Under the pieces are notes generated by a model. That model was not told the DNA's origin and did no database searches. It saw only the letters and a program-made list of their open reading frames with translations. A DNA stretch of 62,067 nt from JAIOTH01 sp964486685 (GTDB lineage: Bacteria > Patescibacteriota > Patescibacteriia > UBA1558 > S5-K13): assembly GCA_964486685.1 (NCBI GenBank), contig CAZAOE010000005.1, positions 1-62,067 of the forward strand, in the 5' to 3' direction. The position numbers and the translations under genes are program-made. Below, in pieces: positions 42,590 through 49,008 of the stretch. Position 1 is the first letter of the stretch; every line of letters begins with the position of its first letter.

Positions 42590-42740
42590 ATTAATTATAA
42601 ATTTAAATTTACAATTTTCATTTCTCAATTTTCATTTAATAATCAATATTACAATGCTCAATTCTCAAAATTTGTTAATGGTAATTTAAAATTAAATCAT
42701 TGTAAATTAAATTCAAATTGAAAATTTATAATTGAAAATT
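42590..42740. repeat. Family F AT-rich inverted repeat upstream of rpsA
   Basis: TTTACAATTTTCATTTCTCA and ATCAATATTACAATGCTCA face TCATTGTAAATTAAATTCAA and TTGAAAATTTATAATTGAAA. The same face-to-face arrangement occurs at 15450-15605 and 50155-50310. Confidence 0.65.
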
Positions 42741-42958
42741 AAAAAAAGACCTTTTAATTATTAATTGCCTGCATTAACTGGTCTAAAGCCAATCCAGGTT
42801 TCTATATATTAGTATATAATCAGAAAAAAAGCAAGAGTTAGCCATAGTTATAGGCCTTAAGCCGTAAGATATTTTAGAAAACAATCTAACTCCTCAACAA
42901 GCTCAAGGTCCACGACAATTTAACAATTTAACAGTTTAACAATTTAATTCTAATTTAC
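42741..42958. other. Unexplained spacer segment left of the corA cassette
   Basis: It begins with AGACC...GGTCT (about 42749, 42779) and carries a non-repetitive, more mixed-composition stretch at about 42826-42920. On the minus strand this reads V D L E L V E E L D C F L K Y L T A and a stop, possibly the C-terminus of a lost gene. ACAATTTAACAATTTAACAG repeats follow. I find no tRNA, tmRNA or RNase P signature. Confidence 0.35.
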
Positions 42959-42989
42959 AAAAAAATAGAATAAGGGTAAGATTAAAATA
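42959..42989 (+). repeat. 31-bp direct repeat, left boundary of the NUDIX-corA cassette
   Basis: Seven A followed by TAGAATAAGGGTAAGATTAA and AATA, identical to 44899-44929. I found no third copy in the window. The pair brackets about 1.9 kb. Confidence 0.9.
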
Positions 42990-43070
42990 TAATAATTCCT
43001 TTATTTAAAATTTAAAGGTCAACAAGTTCGGATATAAGAAGTTAGATGAAATAATTATTTTTTAATTTTT

Positions 43071-43592
43071 ATGTGGAAGACATCCTCATCGAAAGAAATT
43101 TTTAATCATCCCCGCTTAACCCTAATTGAAGACGAGGTAATTTTGCCTAATGGTGTTCAAATAACATATCTAAAATATAAAGACGATGGCGGTTGTTGTG
43201 CAACAATTATTGCTAAAAATGATGATGGCAAAATTCTGATACAATGAGAGTATTCTTATCCAACAAACCAAAAACTTTTTCAATTTCCAGGTGGTGCAGT
43301 TCCAGCGGGTGAAAAACCGGAAATTGGTGCCAACAGAGAACTTATGGAAGAGATGGGTCTTAAAGCAGACCACCTTAAGCTACTAGGAAGCTATTTAATA
43401 AACAATAGGCGTTCAGCAATGAAAATGTTTGTCTATTTGGCCACTGACTTGATAGAAGAATCACTTAATGCTGATCCGGAGGAAAATATAGAAAGTTTTT
43501 GGTTTTCAGAAGATGAGATAGTGAGGATGATTAAAAATGGAGACATAATTAATATTCATTCACTAGCGTCGTGGTGCCTGTATAAAAATTAA
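43071..43592 (+). pseudogene. NUDIX hydrolase interrupted by an in-frame TGA
   Basis: Starting at 43071 the frame reads MWKTSSSKEIFNHPRLTLIE ... GGCCATIIAKNDDGKILIQ, a TGA at 43244-43246, then EYSYPTNQKLFQFPGGAVPA and on to the stop at 43592. The NUDIX box is complete after the stop codon: G, five residues, E, seven, REL, M, EE, M, GL. The position of the TGA matches a basic residue in ADP-ribose-pyrophosphatase-like proteins (LLxR-EYxYP), so a CGA to TGA change is likely. TGA is an ordinary stop elsewhere here. It is either a pseudogene or a sequencing error. It lies inside the direct-repeat cassette. Confidence 0.8.
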
Positions 43593-43599
43593 AAAGAAT

Positions 43600-43693
43600 T
43601 CGCGAGGAAAGTCATGAGGAAACTATTAAACGCATTAAATGGAGTCTTCCTGTTATATCTATGATGACAGAGGAAAGATTTATTAGTAAATAA
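43600..43693 (+). pseudogene. Possible gene remnant (30 codons)
   Basis: Right after the NUDIX stop an open stretch reads IREESHEETIKRIKWSLPVI then SMMTEERFISK and a stop. The composition looks like real coding sequence but there is no start, and I recognise no family. A GC-rich patch (CGCTATCGCTCCGCC) follows before corA. Confidence 0.3.
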
Positions 43694-43794
43694 TATTTTG
43701 TGGTTACATCGCCTAACACGGAATATCTGGTTCCGCTATCGCTCCGCCCAAATTCTCTCCATAATTTTATTTATAAACTAATAATTTATTAAAT

Positions 43795-44886
43795 ATGAAA
43801 TCATCACTATTAAAAACATTTGGCATATCAAAACTGCTTCCTAAAACCGGGAAGCCAGCTTCTACACCAGGAACTATAAAATATTTAGGCAAAAAAAGAG
43901 AGGCCCCTGTGAAAATGCACATTCTTGATTACAATGAAACCAATTTTACAGAAAAAGAAATCAGCTCTATAGCCGAAAGTTTGCCTTTTAAAGAAAGCCC
44001 GAGCGTTACCTGGCTCAATATCACGGGTGTGCATGATGAAAAAATCATCCACGAAATCGGTGAAAAATTTAATATTCACCCGCTGGTGCTTGAAGATATT
44101 GCCAATACAACCCAGCGACCAAAAATAGAAGAATATGATAATTATTTATTTGTTATAGTTAAAATGGCTTACTTCAAAGAAGAAACCAAAGAAATAGTGT
44201 TTGAACAAGTAAGTATTATTATTGGAAAAGATTATCTAATCTCGCTCCAAGAAAAAGAGGGTGATATTTTGGAAGGATTGCGTGAACGTATTCGTAATAG
44301 CAAGGGCAAAATAAGAAAATTGGGGAGTGATTATCTCCTGTATGGAATTATAGATGCAATTGTTGACCATTATTTTTCCGTCCTGGAATATATTGGAGAA
44401 GAAATTGAAAACATGGAAGGTGGGCTGATGAAATCAGCAAATCAAGAATTACTCAATAAAATTTATGTACTCAAACAAGAACTTGTATTTTTACGTAAAT
44501 CAATCTGGCCAATGAGGGAAGTTATAAGTATTCTTCAAAGGGCCGAGCATGAACTAATAAACCAAGACACTTCAATTTATTTACGTGATGTGTATGACCA
44601 TACCATCCAGGTGGTAGAAACCGTGGAAACATTTCGCGATATGACATCAGGAATGCTTGACCTATACCTATCCACTGTTAGCAACAAAATGAATGAAGTT
44701 ATGAAGGTGCTAACCATTTTTGCAGCAATTTTTATACCACTAACTTTTATTGCCGGTGTTTATGGAATGAATTTTGAATTTATGCCAGAACTAAAATTAA
44801 GGATAGCTTATCCTATCTGGTGGGTAGCCGTTATAATATTAACTGTTGGAATGATTATTTATTTTAAAAAGAAAAAGTGGATGTAA
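43795..44886 (+). CDS. corA: CorA family divalent cation (Mg2+/Co2+) channel
   Basis: A 363-residue protein. It has an N-terminal cytoplasmic alpha/beta domain with WLNITGVHDEKIIHEIGEKF and HPLVLEDIANTTQRPKIEEY, a long helical stalk, and two C-terminal TM helices. The signature YGMNFEFMPEL (GMN about residue 326) lies in the pore loop. Pentameric CorA passes Mg2+ into the cell. Codon use here is noticeably richer in G and C than in the neighbours. The gene lies inside a cassette flanked by 31-bp direct repeats, so I suspect it was acquired. Confidence 0.93.
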   Translation: MKSSLLKTFGISKLLPKTGKPASTPGTIKYLGKKREAPVKMHILDYNETNFTEKEISSIAESLPFKESPSVTWLNITGVHDEKIIHEIGEKFNIHPLVLEDIANTTQRPKIEEYDNYLFVIVKMAYFKEETKEIVFEQVSIIIGKDYLISLQEKEGDILEGLRERIRNSKGKIRKLGSDYLLYGIIDAIVDHYFSVLEYIGEEIENMEGGLMKSANQELLNKIYVLKQELVFLRKSIWPMREVISILQRAEHELINQDTSIYLRDVYDHTIQVVETVETFRDMTSGMLDLYLSTVSNKMNEVMKVLTIFAAIFIPLTFIAGVYGMNFEFMPELKLRIAYPIWWVAVIILTVGMIIYFKKKKWM

Positions 44887-44898
44887 TATTTTTTATTA

Positions 44899-44929
44899 AA
44901 AAAAATAGAATAAGGGTAAGATTAAAATA
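44899..44929 (+). repeat. 31-bp direct repeat, right boundary of the NUDIX-corA cassette
   Basis: Identical over 31 bases to 42959-42989. It starts 13 bases after the corA stop and leads straight into a composite GC/AT repeat. Confidence 0.9.
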
Positions 44930-45005
44930 CTTTCTACTTTCTCCTTTTACCTTGCCTGCCCTCCGAAGCTCGAAGAGCGAAGGGGGGTAACTTTTAACTG
45001 ATTTA
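44930..45005. repeat. Composite repeat (AACTTTTAAC arms with GC core)
   Basis: CTTTCTACTTTCTCCTTTTA, then a GC core TGCCTGCCCTCCGAAGCTCG with the facing CGAAGAGCGAAGGGGGG, then TAACTTTTAACTG. It resembles 18105-18168 and forms the 5' flank of the HD gene. Confidence 0.65.
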
Positions 45006-45007
45006 CC

Positions 45008-45709
45008 ATGACTAAAAAAGCCATTATTAAAAAAACTGAAAATTACGTTAAAAAATGCATGCAAAATCTACCGCCCAATATTCACGACTATAAGCATGTA
45101 GATCGGGTTCGTAAATGGGCCGTTAAAATAGCTAGGGCCGAAAAAAAAGATGTTTTTTTGGCCGAGATGGCTGCTCTCTTACACGACGTTGGCCGTGCTA
45201 AAGAAAAACCGCCTAAAATTTTACACGCAGATATTGGAGCTAAAATGGCTTATAATTTTTTAACTAAAAATTTATCCCCACACCTTAAGAAAGGTGATGG
45301 GGACAAATTAGTTTCTAAAAAAGAAGTTGAACAAATTGCTTATGCTGTAGCTTGCCATGGCCGAGGTGGCAAAGGATGGTTAGTAGAAATCTTACAGGAC
45401 GCTGATAAAATGGATGCTTTTGGTTTAATGGGTGTAATCCGAACTGCCCAGCATGCTTTTAAACTTCCAGAGTATAATGAAAAAAACATTTTAGGCCAAA
45501 CTAAATGGAAAAAGAATCAGTCCACTCAAATTTTAAAAACTAAAAAACATGTTGGTAAAACAATTATAGAAAATCTAAATTACATTATTAGTTGGGATAA
45601 TAATTTACATACTAAAACCGCTAAAAAATTAGCCAAACCCTTTGTTGATTATCTCAAACAAGGCCGAAAATTATTTATTAAACAAATTAATATTAATTCC
45701 CACACCTAA
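45008..45709 (+). CDS. HD-domain phosphohydrolase
   Basis: A 233-residue protein. The HD metal motif is split as HDYKHVDRVRKWAVKIA (His, about residue 27), AALLHDVGRAKEKP (HD, about residue 59), ACHGRGG (His, about residue 120) and LQDADKMDAFGLMGVIRT (Asp, about residue 135). Together these make the usual H...HD...D set. Related proteins hydrolyse nucleotides or nucleotide-like phosphates. The substrate is unknown. Confidence 0.85.
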   Translation: MTKKAIIKKTENYVKKCMQNLPPNIHDYKHVDRVRKWAVKIARAEKKDVFLAEMAALLHDVGRAKEKPPKILHADIGAKMAYNFLTKNLSPHLKKGDGDKLVSKKEVEQIAYAVACHGRGGKGWLVEILQDADKMDAFGLMGVIRTAQHAFKLPEYNEKNILGQTKWKKNQSTQILKTKKHVGKTIIENLNYIISWDNNLHTKTAKKLAKPFVDYLKQGRKLFIKQININSHT

Positions 45710-45734
45710 TTATTTTTAAATTAGTGTTGGGATA
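45697..45734 (+). terminator. Hairpin after the HD gene
   Basis: ATTCCCACACCTAAT (45698-45712) faces ATTAGTGTTGGGAT (45720-45733), with one or two mismatches. It overlaps the end of the HD gene. There is only a weak T/A tract, so RNA-end protection is as likely as termination. Confidence 0.5.
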
Positions 45735-45751
45735 AAATAAAATTTTAAACT

Positions 45752-45783
45752 AAAAAAGGTAGCTAAATTAATTTACTACCTTT
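45752..45783 (-). terminator. Terminator of the HAD operon
   Basis: AAAGGTAG (45755-45762) with CTACCTTT (45776-45783), followed on the minus strand by TTTTTTA. It overlaps the HAD stop codon. Confidence 0.75.
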
Positions 45784-46471
45784 AAAATTTTTCTATAATT
45801 TCTTTGGCCTCGGTCAAAGATTTTACAATCTTTAACCTTGGCAAACCGGCTTGCAAAAAATCTTTTTCTTCAGATGCTCCAGAAACCATTCCAATAAAAT
45901 CAATTGGGAACTTGTCAGCCGAAACAAGATCATACTTCACGGTATCTCCAACATATAACATTTCATCTTGGAAAATAGAAAACTCTTTAGCATACTCAAC
46001 TATCAAAGAAAACACCCGATGGTCTGGTTTTAAAAATTTACAATCCTCAGCACCTTGGATAAAAGAAAAAATCTTCTTATCAATGCCAGCAAAATCTAAA
46101 TAGTTTAAAATTGAAAAAACTTTTTTAGATTCTCTAACCCTTGATGAGAGAATAACAATTTTAATTCCTTTTTCCACTAATTCAAGCAGAACTTTCTTGG
46201 CGTCTGGAAAAAAGTTATACCTCATTTCCGATTTGCTAAGCTGGGAATACCGCTCAATAAAAGCATTCTTTTCTCTTTCTGGCCAATTACATTTTTGGGC
46301 CAAAAAATCAACTAATTTTAACCAAGAATTTCCCCAGTCCTGTTTCAATAATTCCAGTGTTGGAATTTTAATTCCTAATTCTCTGGCCAATTTTTGATGG
46401 TTTTGCATTCCTTCCTTTGTTGAATTAAGTAAGGTGCCATCAAGATCAAAAATCACCATTTTAATTTTCAT
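45782..46471 (-). CDS. HAD superfamily hydrolase (phosphoglycolate-phosphatase-like)
   Basis: A 229-residue protein. Motif I is VIFDLDGTLLNST (nucleophile Asp), motif II VILSSR, motif III Lys in GAEDCKFLKPDHRVF, and motif IV LYVGDTVKYDLVSAD. A helical cap between motifs I and II makes it subclass I (PGP or beta-phosphoglucomutase-like). The substrate is unknown. It overlaps the preceding gene by four bases (ATGA), indicating one operon. Confidence 0.85.
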   Translation of the reverse strand: MKIKMVIFDLDGTLLNSTKEGMQNHQKLARELGIKIPTLELLKQDWGNSWLKLVDFLAQKCNWPEREKNAFIERYSQLSKSEMRYNFFPDAKKVLLELVEKGIKIVILSSRVRESKKVFSILNYLDFAGIDKKIFSFIQGAEDCKFLKPDHRVFSLIVEYAKEFSIFQDEMLYVGDTVKYDLVSADKFPIDFIGMVSGASEEKDFLQAGLPRLKIVKSLTEAKEIIEKF

Positions 46472-46923
46472 TCTACCAACTCCTCTTCTTTTCTGATCAT
46501 CTCTCTTACTACTTCCAGGACCTTCTTTGGGATTATTGAAAAACCGTCAATATATTGATGATGAGTATTGGCGATATAATCGTCAAAATCCTCATCTATT
46601 TCTTTAAGTTTCTCTTGAAAACCATCTTCTTGATAATCATCTTCAGTGTCAGTAATTGATATAAACAATATTGGGCAATTCAACTTCTCCTCGTGTTCTT
46701 TAAAAAGTTCCAACCCTATTCTCCATCCAGACCGATGTTTTTCATCTAAATTATGAATCACATCAACATGATAAATAATGAGGTCTGGTTTGCTTAAAAA
46801 ATCAAAAGCATCAAGATATTCAAATAACTCCACTTCAAAACCATATAATTTAAAATATTCCTTCCAGGTTTCGGGTCGATTGATTTCTTCCCAGATTATT
46901 ACTATCTTTTTATTGTTTTCCAT
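46468..46923 (-). CDS. Receiver-like (CheY-fold) protein, divergent
   Basis: A 151-residue protein, not certain. Alternating strands and helices suggest a CheY-like fold: KIVIIWEE, FEVELFEYL, LIIYHVDVI (Asp at the phospho-acceptor strand), CPILFISITDTE (Ser/Thr strand), IIPKKVLEVV (a Lys near the end). The acidic pocket after strand 1 is only EE. Long acidic insertions are present. It is led by a perfect TTGACA-17-TATTCT promoter and a GGAGG site, and is translationally coupled to the HAD gene. It may be a pseudo-receiver. Confidence 0.5.
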   Translation of the reverse strand: MENNKKIVIIWEEINRPETWKEYFKLYGFEVELFEYLDAFDFLSKPDLIIYHVDVIHNLDEKHRSGWRIGLELFKEHEEKLNCPILFISITDTEDDYQEDGFQEKLKEIDEDFDDYIANTHHQYIDGFSIIPKKVLEVVREMIRKEEELVE

Positions 46924-46965
46924 CTATCCTCCAACTTTTTTATATTTTTTATTTTAGAACCAAAT

Positions 46966-46994
46966 AGAATAACATTGATATTTTAAAATGTCAA
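46966..46994 (-). promoter_or_regulatory. Promoter of the receiver-like/HAD operon
   Basis: On the minus strand TTGACA (46989-46994), 17 bases, TATTCT (46966-46971). It stands directly downstream of the terminator of the previous unit. Confidence 0.85.
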
Positions 46995-47022
46995 ACAAAA
47001 AAGGCAGTAATTAAACTGCCTT
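46995..47022 (-). terminator. Terminator of the plsC unit
   Basis: A perfect 8-bp stem AAGGCAGT (47001-47008) with ACTGCCTT (47015-47022), loop AATTAA, followed by a U-run on the minus strand. Its last bases touch the -35 box of the next unit. Confidence 0.88.
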
Positions 47023-47031
47023 GATTCAAAA

Positions 47032-47424
47032 TTATTTTTTTAAATCCAAAATCCTTTCTATAACTTCTACAATATAATCAAATTCTATATTAGAAGACAG
47101 TGCTACGAAATCTCCATCTCTGCTTTCTAAATTCAGTTCTGATTCCATTTCATTATCCGATGTTACAAACAACACTGGACAAAAAGATCTGTTTTTATTT
47201 TTTAAATAGAAATTTAATACCTTATCCGAAAATACTATATTTGTAGCCAAACCATCAATAATTATAATTAACAAATTTAGCCCGGTACCATACTGGTAGA
47301 CATCTCTAAAATCATCTAAAGTATAAAATACTTCACTTTCTATCGTAAGCTCATCAAAATTCAATAAATGGCCTTGAATAATTTTGATTTCATCAATGTC
47401 TTCCCCTAAAATAGCAATTTTCAT
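47032..47424 (-). CDS. Receiver-like (CheY-fold) protein, degenerate
   Basis: A 130-residue protein with a recognisable receiver order: KIAILGEDIDEIKIIQGHL (acidic pocket), LLIIIIDGLA (phospho-acceptor Asp), CPVLFVTSDNE (Thr/Ser), and DGDFVALSSNIEFDYIVEVI, where the normally conserved Lys is missing. Phosphorylation is doubtful; a protein-interaction role is more likely. Its ATG follows the plsC stop immediately (TAAATG), using a GGGAGG site inside the end of plsC. Confidence 0.55.
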   Translation of the reverse strand: MKIAILGEDIDEIKIIQGHLLNFDELTIESEVFYTLDDFRDVYQYGTGLNLLIIIIDGLATNIVFSDKVLNFYLKNKNRSFCPVLFVTSDNEMESELNLESRDGDFVALSSNIEFDYIVEVIERILDLKK

Positions 47425-48177
47425 TTATGCCTCCCAATATTTAGAAACAATCGTGTTTCTAGTTTTCTCTTTTACTTTTTTAGTTGCCCTTATCTTTTCT
47501 TTGATAGGTAAGGATTTTCTAAAAAAAATTTCTTCATCCAGAAAATCTTTAATTGGATCTAAAAACTCAACAGTAACTTTTCCGGAGTTAATTAGTTTCT
47601 TATTTGTCTTATTATAGATGAAATAACTACCCTTAATTACAACCGGAATAATAACAGCTCCAACTTCATAAGCAATAATAAAGGGACCTCTTTTAAAACG
47701 CGATATTTTATTATCATATCCGCTAGTTCCTTCAGCAAACATGACAACATTAATTCCTTGTTCTAGTGCTTTTTCTATTTTTTCATATGTCTCTTCATCG
47801 GGATTTTTTCTGTCCACGGGTATATTTCCACTTCGTCCTAAAATCCAACCAAAAATCGCTACTTTAAGTAATTCTATTTTAAAAACAATACGAAAAGCTA
47901 TTTTTAATACAAAAACAATAATCGGAGTATCAAAATAAGACATATGGTTGGAAACCAAAATTGCCCCTTGCAAATTTTTTAACTTTTCTAAACCCTTAAC
48001 CTCAACTTCTATTCCACAAAATTCTAAAATAATTCTACTCCAAATAAGACTAAAGGATTGATAAAGTTCCGGTCCTTTTTTCTTACCGCCAATTAGTAAA
48101 AAAAATCCCGCCACCAAAGAGATTGAAGCACTCCATAAAGCTATGAAAATTATCCTTATCAAACTAATGGCATTCAT
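47425..48177 (-). CDS. 1-acyl-sn-glycerol-3-phosphate acyltransferase (PlsC family)
   Basis: A 250-residue membrane-bound acyltransferase. It has an N-terminal TM (IIFIALWSASISLVAGFFLLIGG), the catalytic HX4D in VSNHMSYFDTPII (about residue 79), the acceptor motif MFAEGTSGYDNKISRFKRG, and VGAVIIPVVIKGSY. It acylates lysophosphatidate (or a similar acceptor) in lipid synthesis or remodelling. It has a strong AGGAGGCGAG before the ATG and a promoter about 70 bases upstream, with a repeat hairpin between them. It forms an operon with the degenerate receiver. Confidence 0.88.
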   Translation of the reverse strand: MNAISLIRIIFIALWSASISLVAGFFLLIGGKKKGPELYQSFSLIWSRIILEFCGIEVEVKGLEKLKNLQGAILVSNHMSYFDTPIIVFVLKIAFRIVFKIELLKVAIFGWILGRSGNIPVDRKNPDEETYEKIEKALEQGINVVMFAEGTSGYDNKISRFKRGPFIIAYEVGAVIIPVVIKGSYFIYNKTNKKLINSGKVTVEFLDPIKDFLDEEIFFRKSLPIKEKIRATKKVKEKTRNTIVSKYWEA

Positions 48178-48189
48178 CTCGCCTCCTGC

Positions 48190-48224
48190 GCCATAAACTT
48201 GAATGAAACGAATAGTTTATGGCT
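48190..48224. repeat. Hairpin in the plsC leader
   Basis: GCCATAAACT (48190-48199) faces AGTTTATGGC (48215-48224), a 10-bp perfect stem around TGAATGAAACGAAT. It sits between promoter and Shine-Dalgarno and ends about two bases from AGGAGG. The motif resembles the GGTTTATGGCG and ACTATTCGT units of the array at 26322-26622. Confidence 0.75.
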
Positions 48225-48248
48225 ATATTTTTTATTTTTCAATATCTT

Positions 48249-48277
48249 AATTTAATACTAATTTTAAAATAAGTCAA
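48249..48277 (-). promoter_or_regulatory. Promoter of plsC
   Basis: On the minus strand TTGACT (48272-48277), 17 bases, TAAATT (48249-48254). It starts right after the tRNA-Ile terminator. Confidence 0.7.
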
Positions 48278-48298
48278 CAAAAAATGCCCTTAAGGGCA
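48278..48298 (-). terminator. Terminator of tRNA-Ile
   Basis: The 14-base perfect palindrome TGCCCTTAAGGGCA (48285-48298), followed on the minus strand by TTTTTTT (48278-48284). It lies 93 bases beyond the tRNA. Confidence 0.75.
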
Positions 48299-48390
48299 AA
48301 TACTTTAAAAAAATAACAAACAACAAATTCCTAATAACAAATAATTTAAAATTTAGTCTGAGATTTGAAATTTGGAATTTAAACTACTTA

Positions 48391-48467
48391 TGGTGCGTCT
48401 ACCTGGACTTGAACCAGGGACCTCGACTTTATAAGAGTCGCGCTCTAACCAGCTGAGCTATAGACGC
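48391..48467 (-). tRNA. tRNA-Ile (anticodon UAU), CCA encoded
   Basis: On the minus strand: acceptor GCGTCTA/TAGACGC, D-arm AGCTCAGCTGGTTAGAGC, anticodon stem CGACT/AGTCG with loop CTTATAA, so the anticodon is TAT. T-arm CCTGGTTCAAGTCCAGG, discriminator A, CCA encoded (48391-48393). It should read AUA directly. Most bacteria instead use a CAU tRNA modified by TilS. Confidence 0.93.
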
Positions 48468-48471
48468 AAAA

Positions 48472-48590
48472 TTAATTTTCAATTTTCAATTTCGAATAAA
48501 TTTCTAATGATTTAATCTTTAATTAATTTAAAATTTTTAAATTTTAAATTCAATTAAAATTTGTAATTTATAATTTATAATTTGAATAAA
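48472..48590. repeat. Family F AT-rich repeats between two tRNA genes
   Basis: TAATTTTCAATTTTCAATTT, TTTAAAATTTTTAAATTTTA and TTGTAATTTATAATTTATAA in succession. There is no gene here. Confidence 0.55.
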
Positions 48591-48593
48591 TGG

Positions 48594-48698
48594 CCGTGCC
48601 ATCCGAAGCGCAAATTAAATATTAATATTTTAAAATATATTATCAATGTCCTCCTTCATATAAAACTACGGAGGACATCCTTCGCTTGCGCGAAGGAT
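48594..48698. repeat. GC-rich palindromic element joined to the tRNA-Val 3' end (family G)
   Basis: GGCCGTGCCATCCGAAGCGC, then an AT stretch, then GTCCTCC (48648-48654) with GGAGGAC (48670-48676), then ATCCTTCGC (48677-48685) with GCGAAGGAT (48690-48698), loop TTGC. The last stem shares a base with the tRNA CCA, as in the tRNA-Gly(UCC) element. Confidence 0.8.
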
Positions 48699-48774
48699 GG
48701 TGGGCATGCTCGGATTTGAACCGAGGACCTCTACGATGTCAACGTAGCACTCTAACCAACTGAGCTACATGCCC
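48698..48774 (-). tRNA. tRNA-Val (anticodon GAC), CCA encoded
   Basis: On the minus strand: acceptor GGGCATG/CATGCCC, D-arm AGCTCAGTTGGTTAGAGT, anticodon stem CTACG/CGTAG with loop TTGACAT (anticodon GAC), T-arm CCTCGGTTCAAATCCGAGC, discriminator A, encoded CCA at 48698-48700. It reads GUU and GUC. Confidence 0.95.
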
Positions 48775-48843
48775 ACAAATTAATTTTCAATTATAAAAAG
48801 CTATTAAAAGTATAGCTTAAAAAATAATATTTGTTAATTGTTA

Positions 48844-49007
48844 CCCCGCACCAGCCCCGCTCTGCCTGCCTACCCGCCCTCATTTTACGAAGTAAAATTA
48901 TGACGGGCAGGCAGGCCGAATTTTGCTCCGGCATAGACAGGGGGGGCGATGCGGGGTTTTGCTCCTGCATTGTATTGACAGAAGCCCTCAGCTCCTGCTG
49001 AAGGAGC
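48844..49007. repeat. Large GC-rich composite palindrome (family G)
   Basis: CCCCGC (48844-48849) faces GCGGGG (48950-48955); CTGCCTGCC (48862-48870) faces GGCAGGCAG; the centre is ATTTTAC (48882-48888) with GTAAAAT (48892-48898). A separate GCTCCT/AGGAGC hairpin (48991-48996, 49002-49007) sits against the stop of the DHH gene and may act at its 3' end. Confidence 0.8.
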
Positions 49008-49008
49008 T

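Noticed and set aside
42741..42958. tmRNA, RNase P RNA or SRP RNA in the rpsA upstream gap
   Set aside because: I looked for tRNA-like ends, the conserved P4 core and the SRP tetraloop and found none.
43244..43246. TGA as glycine or tryptophan (recoded genetic code)
   Set aside because: TGA ends several intact genes here (for example at 5404-5406 and 49009-49011), and only this one gene has an internal TGA.
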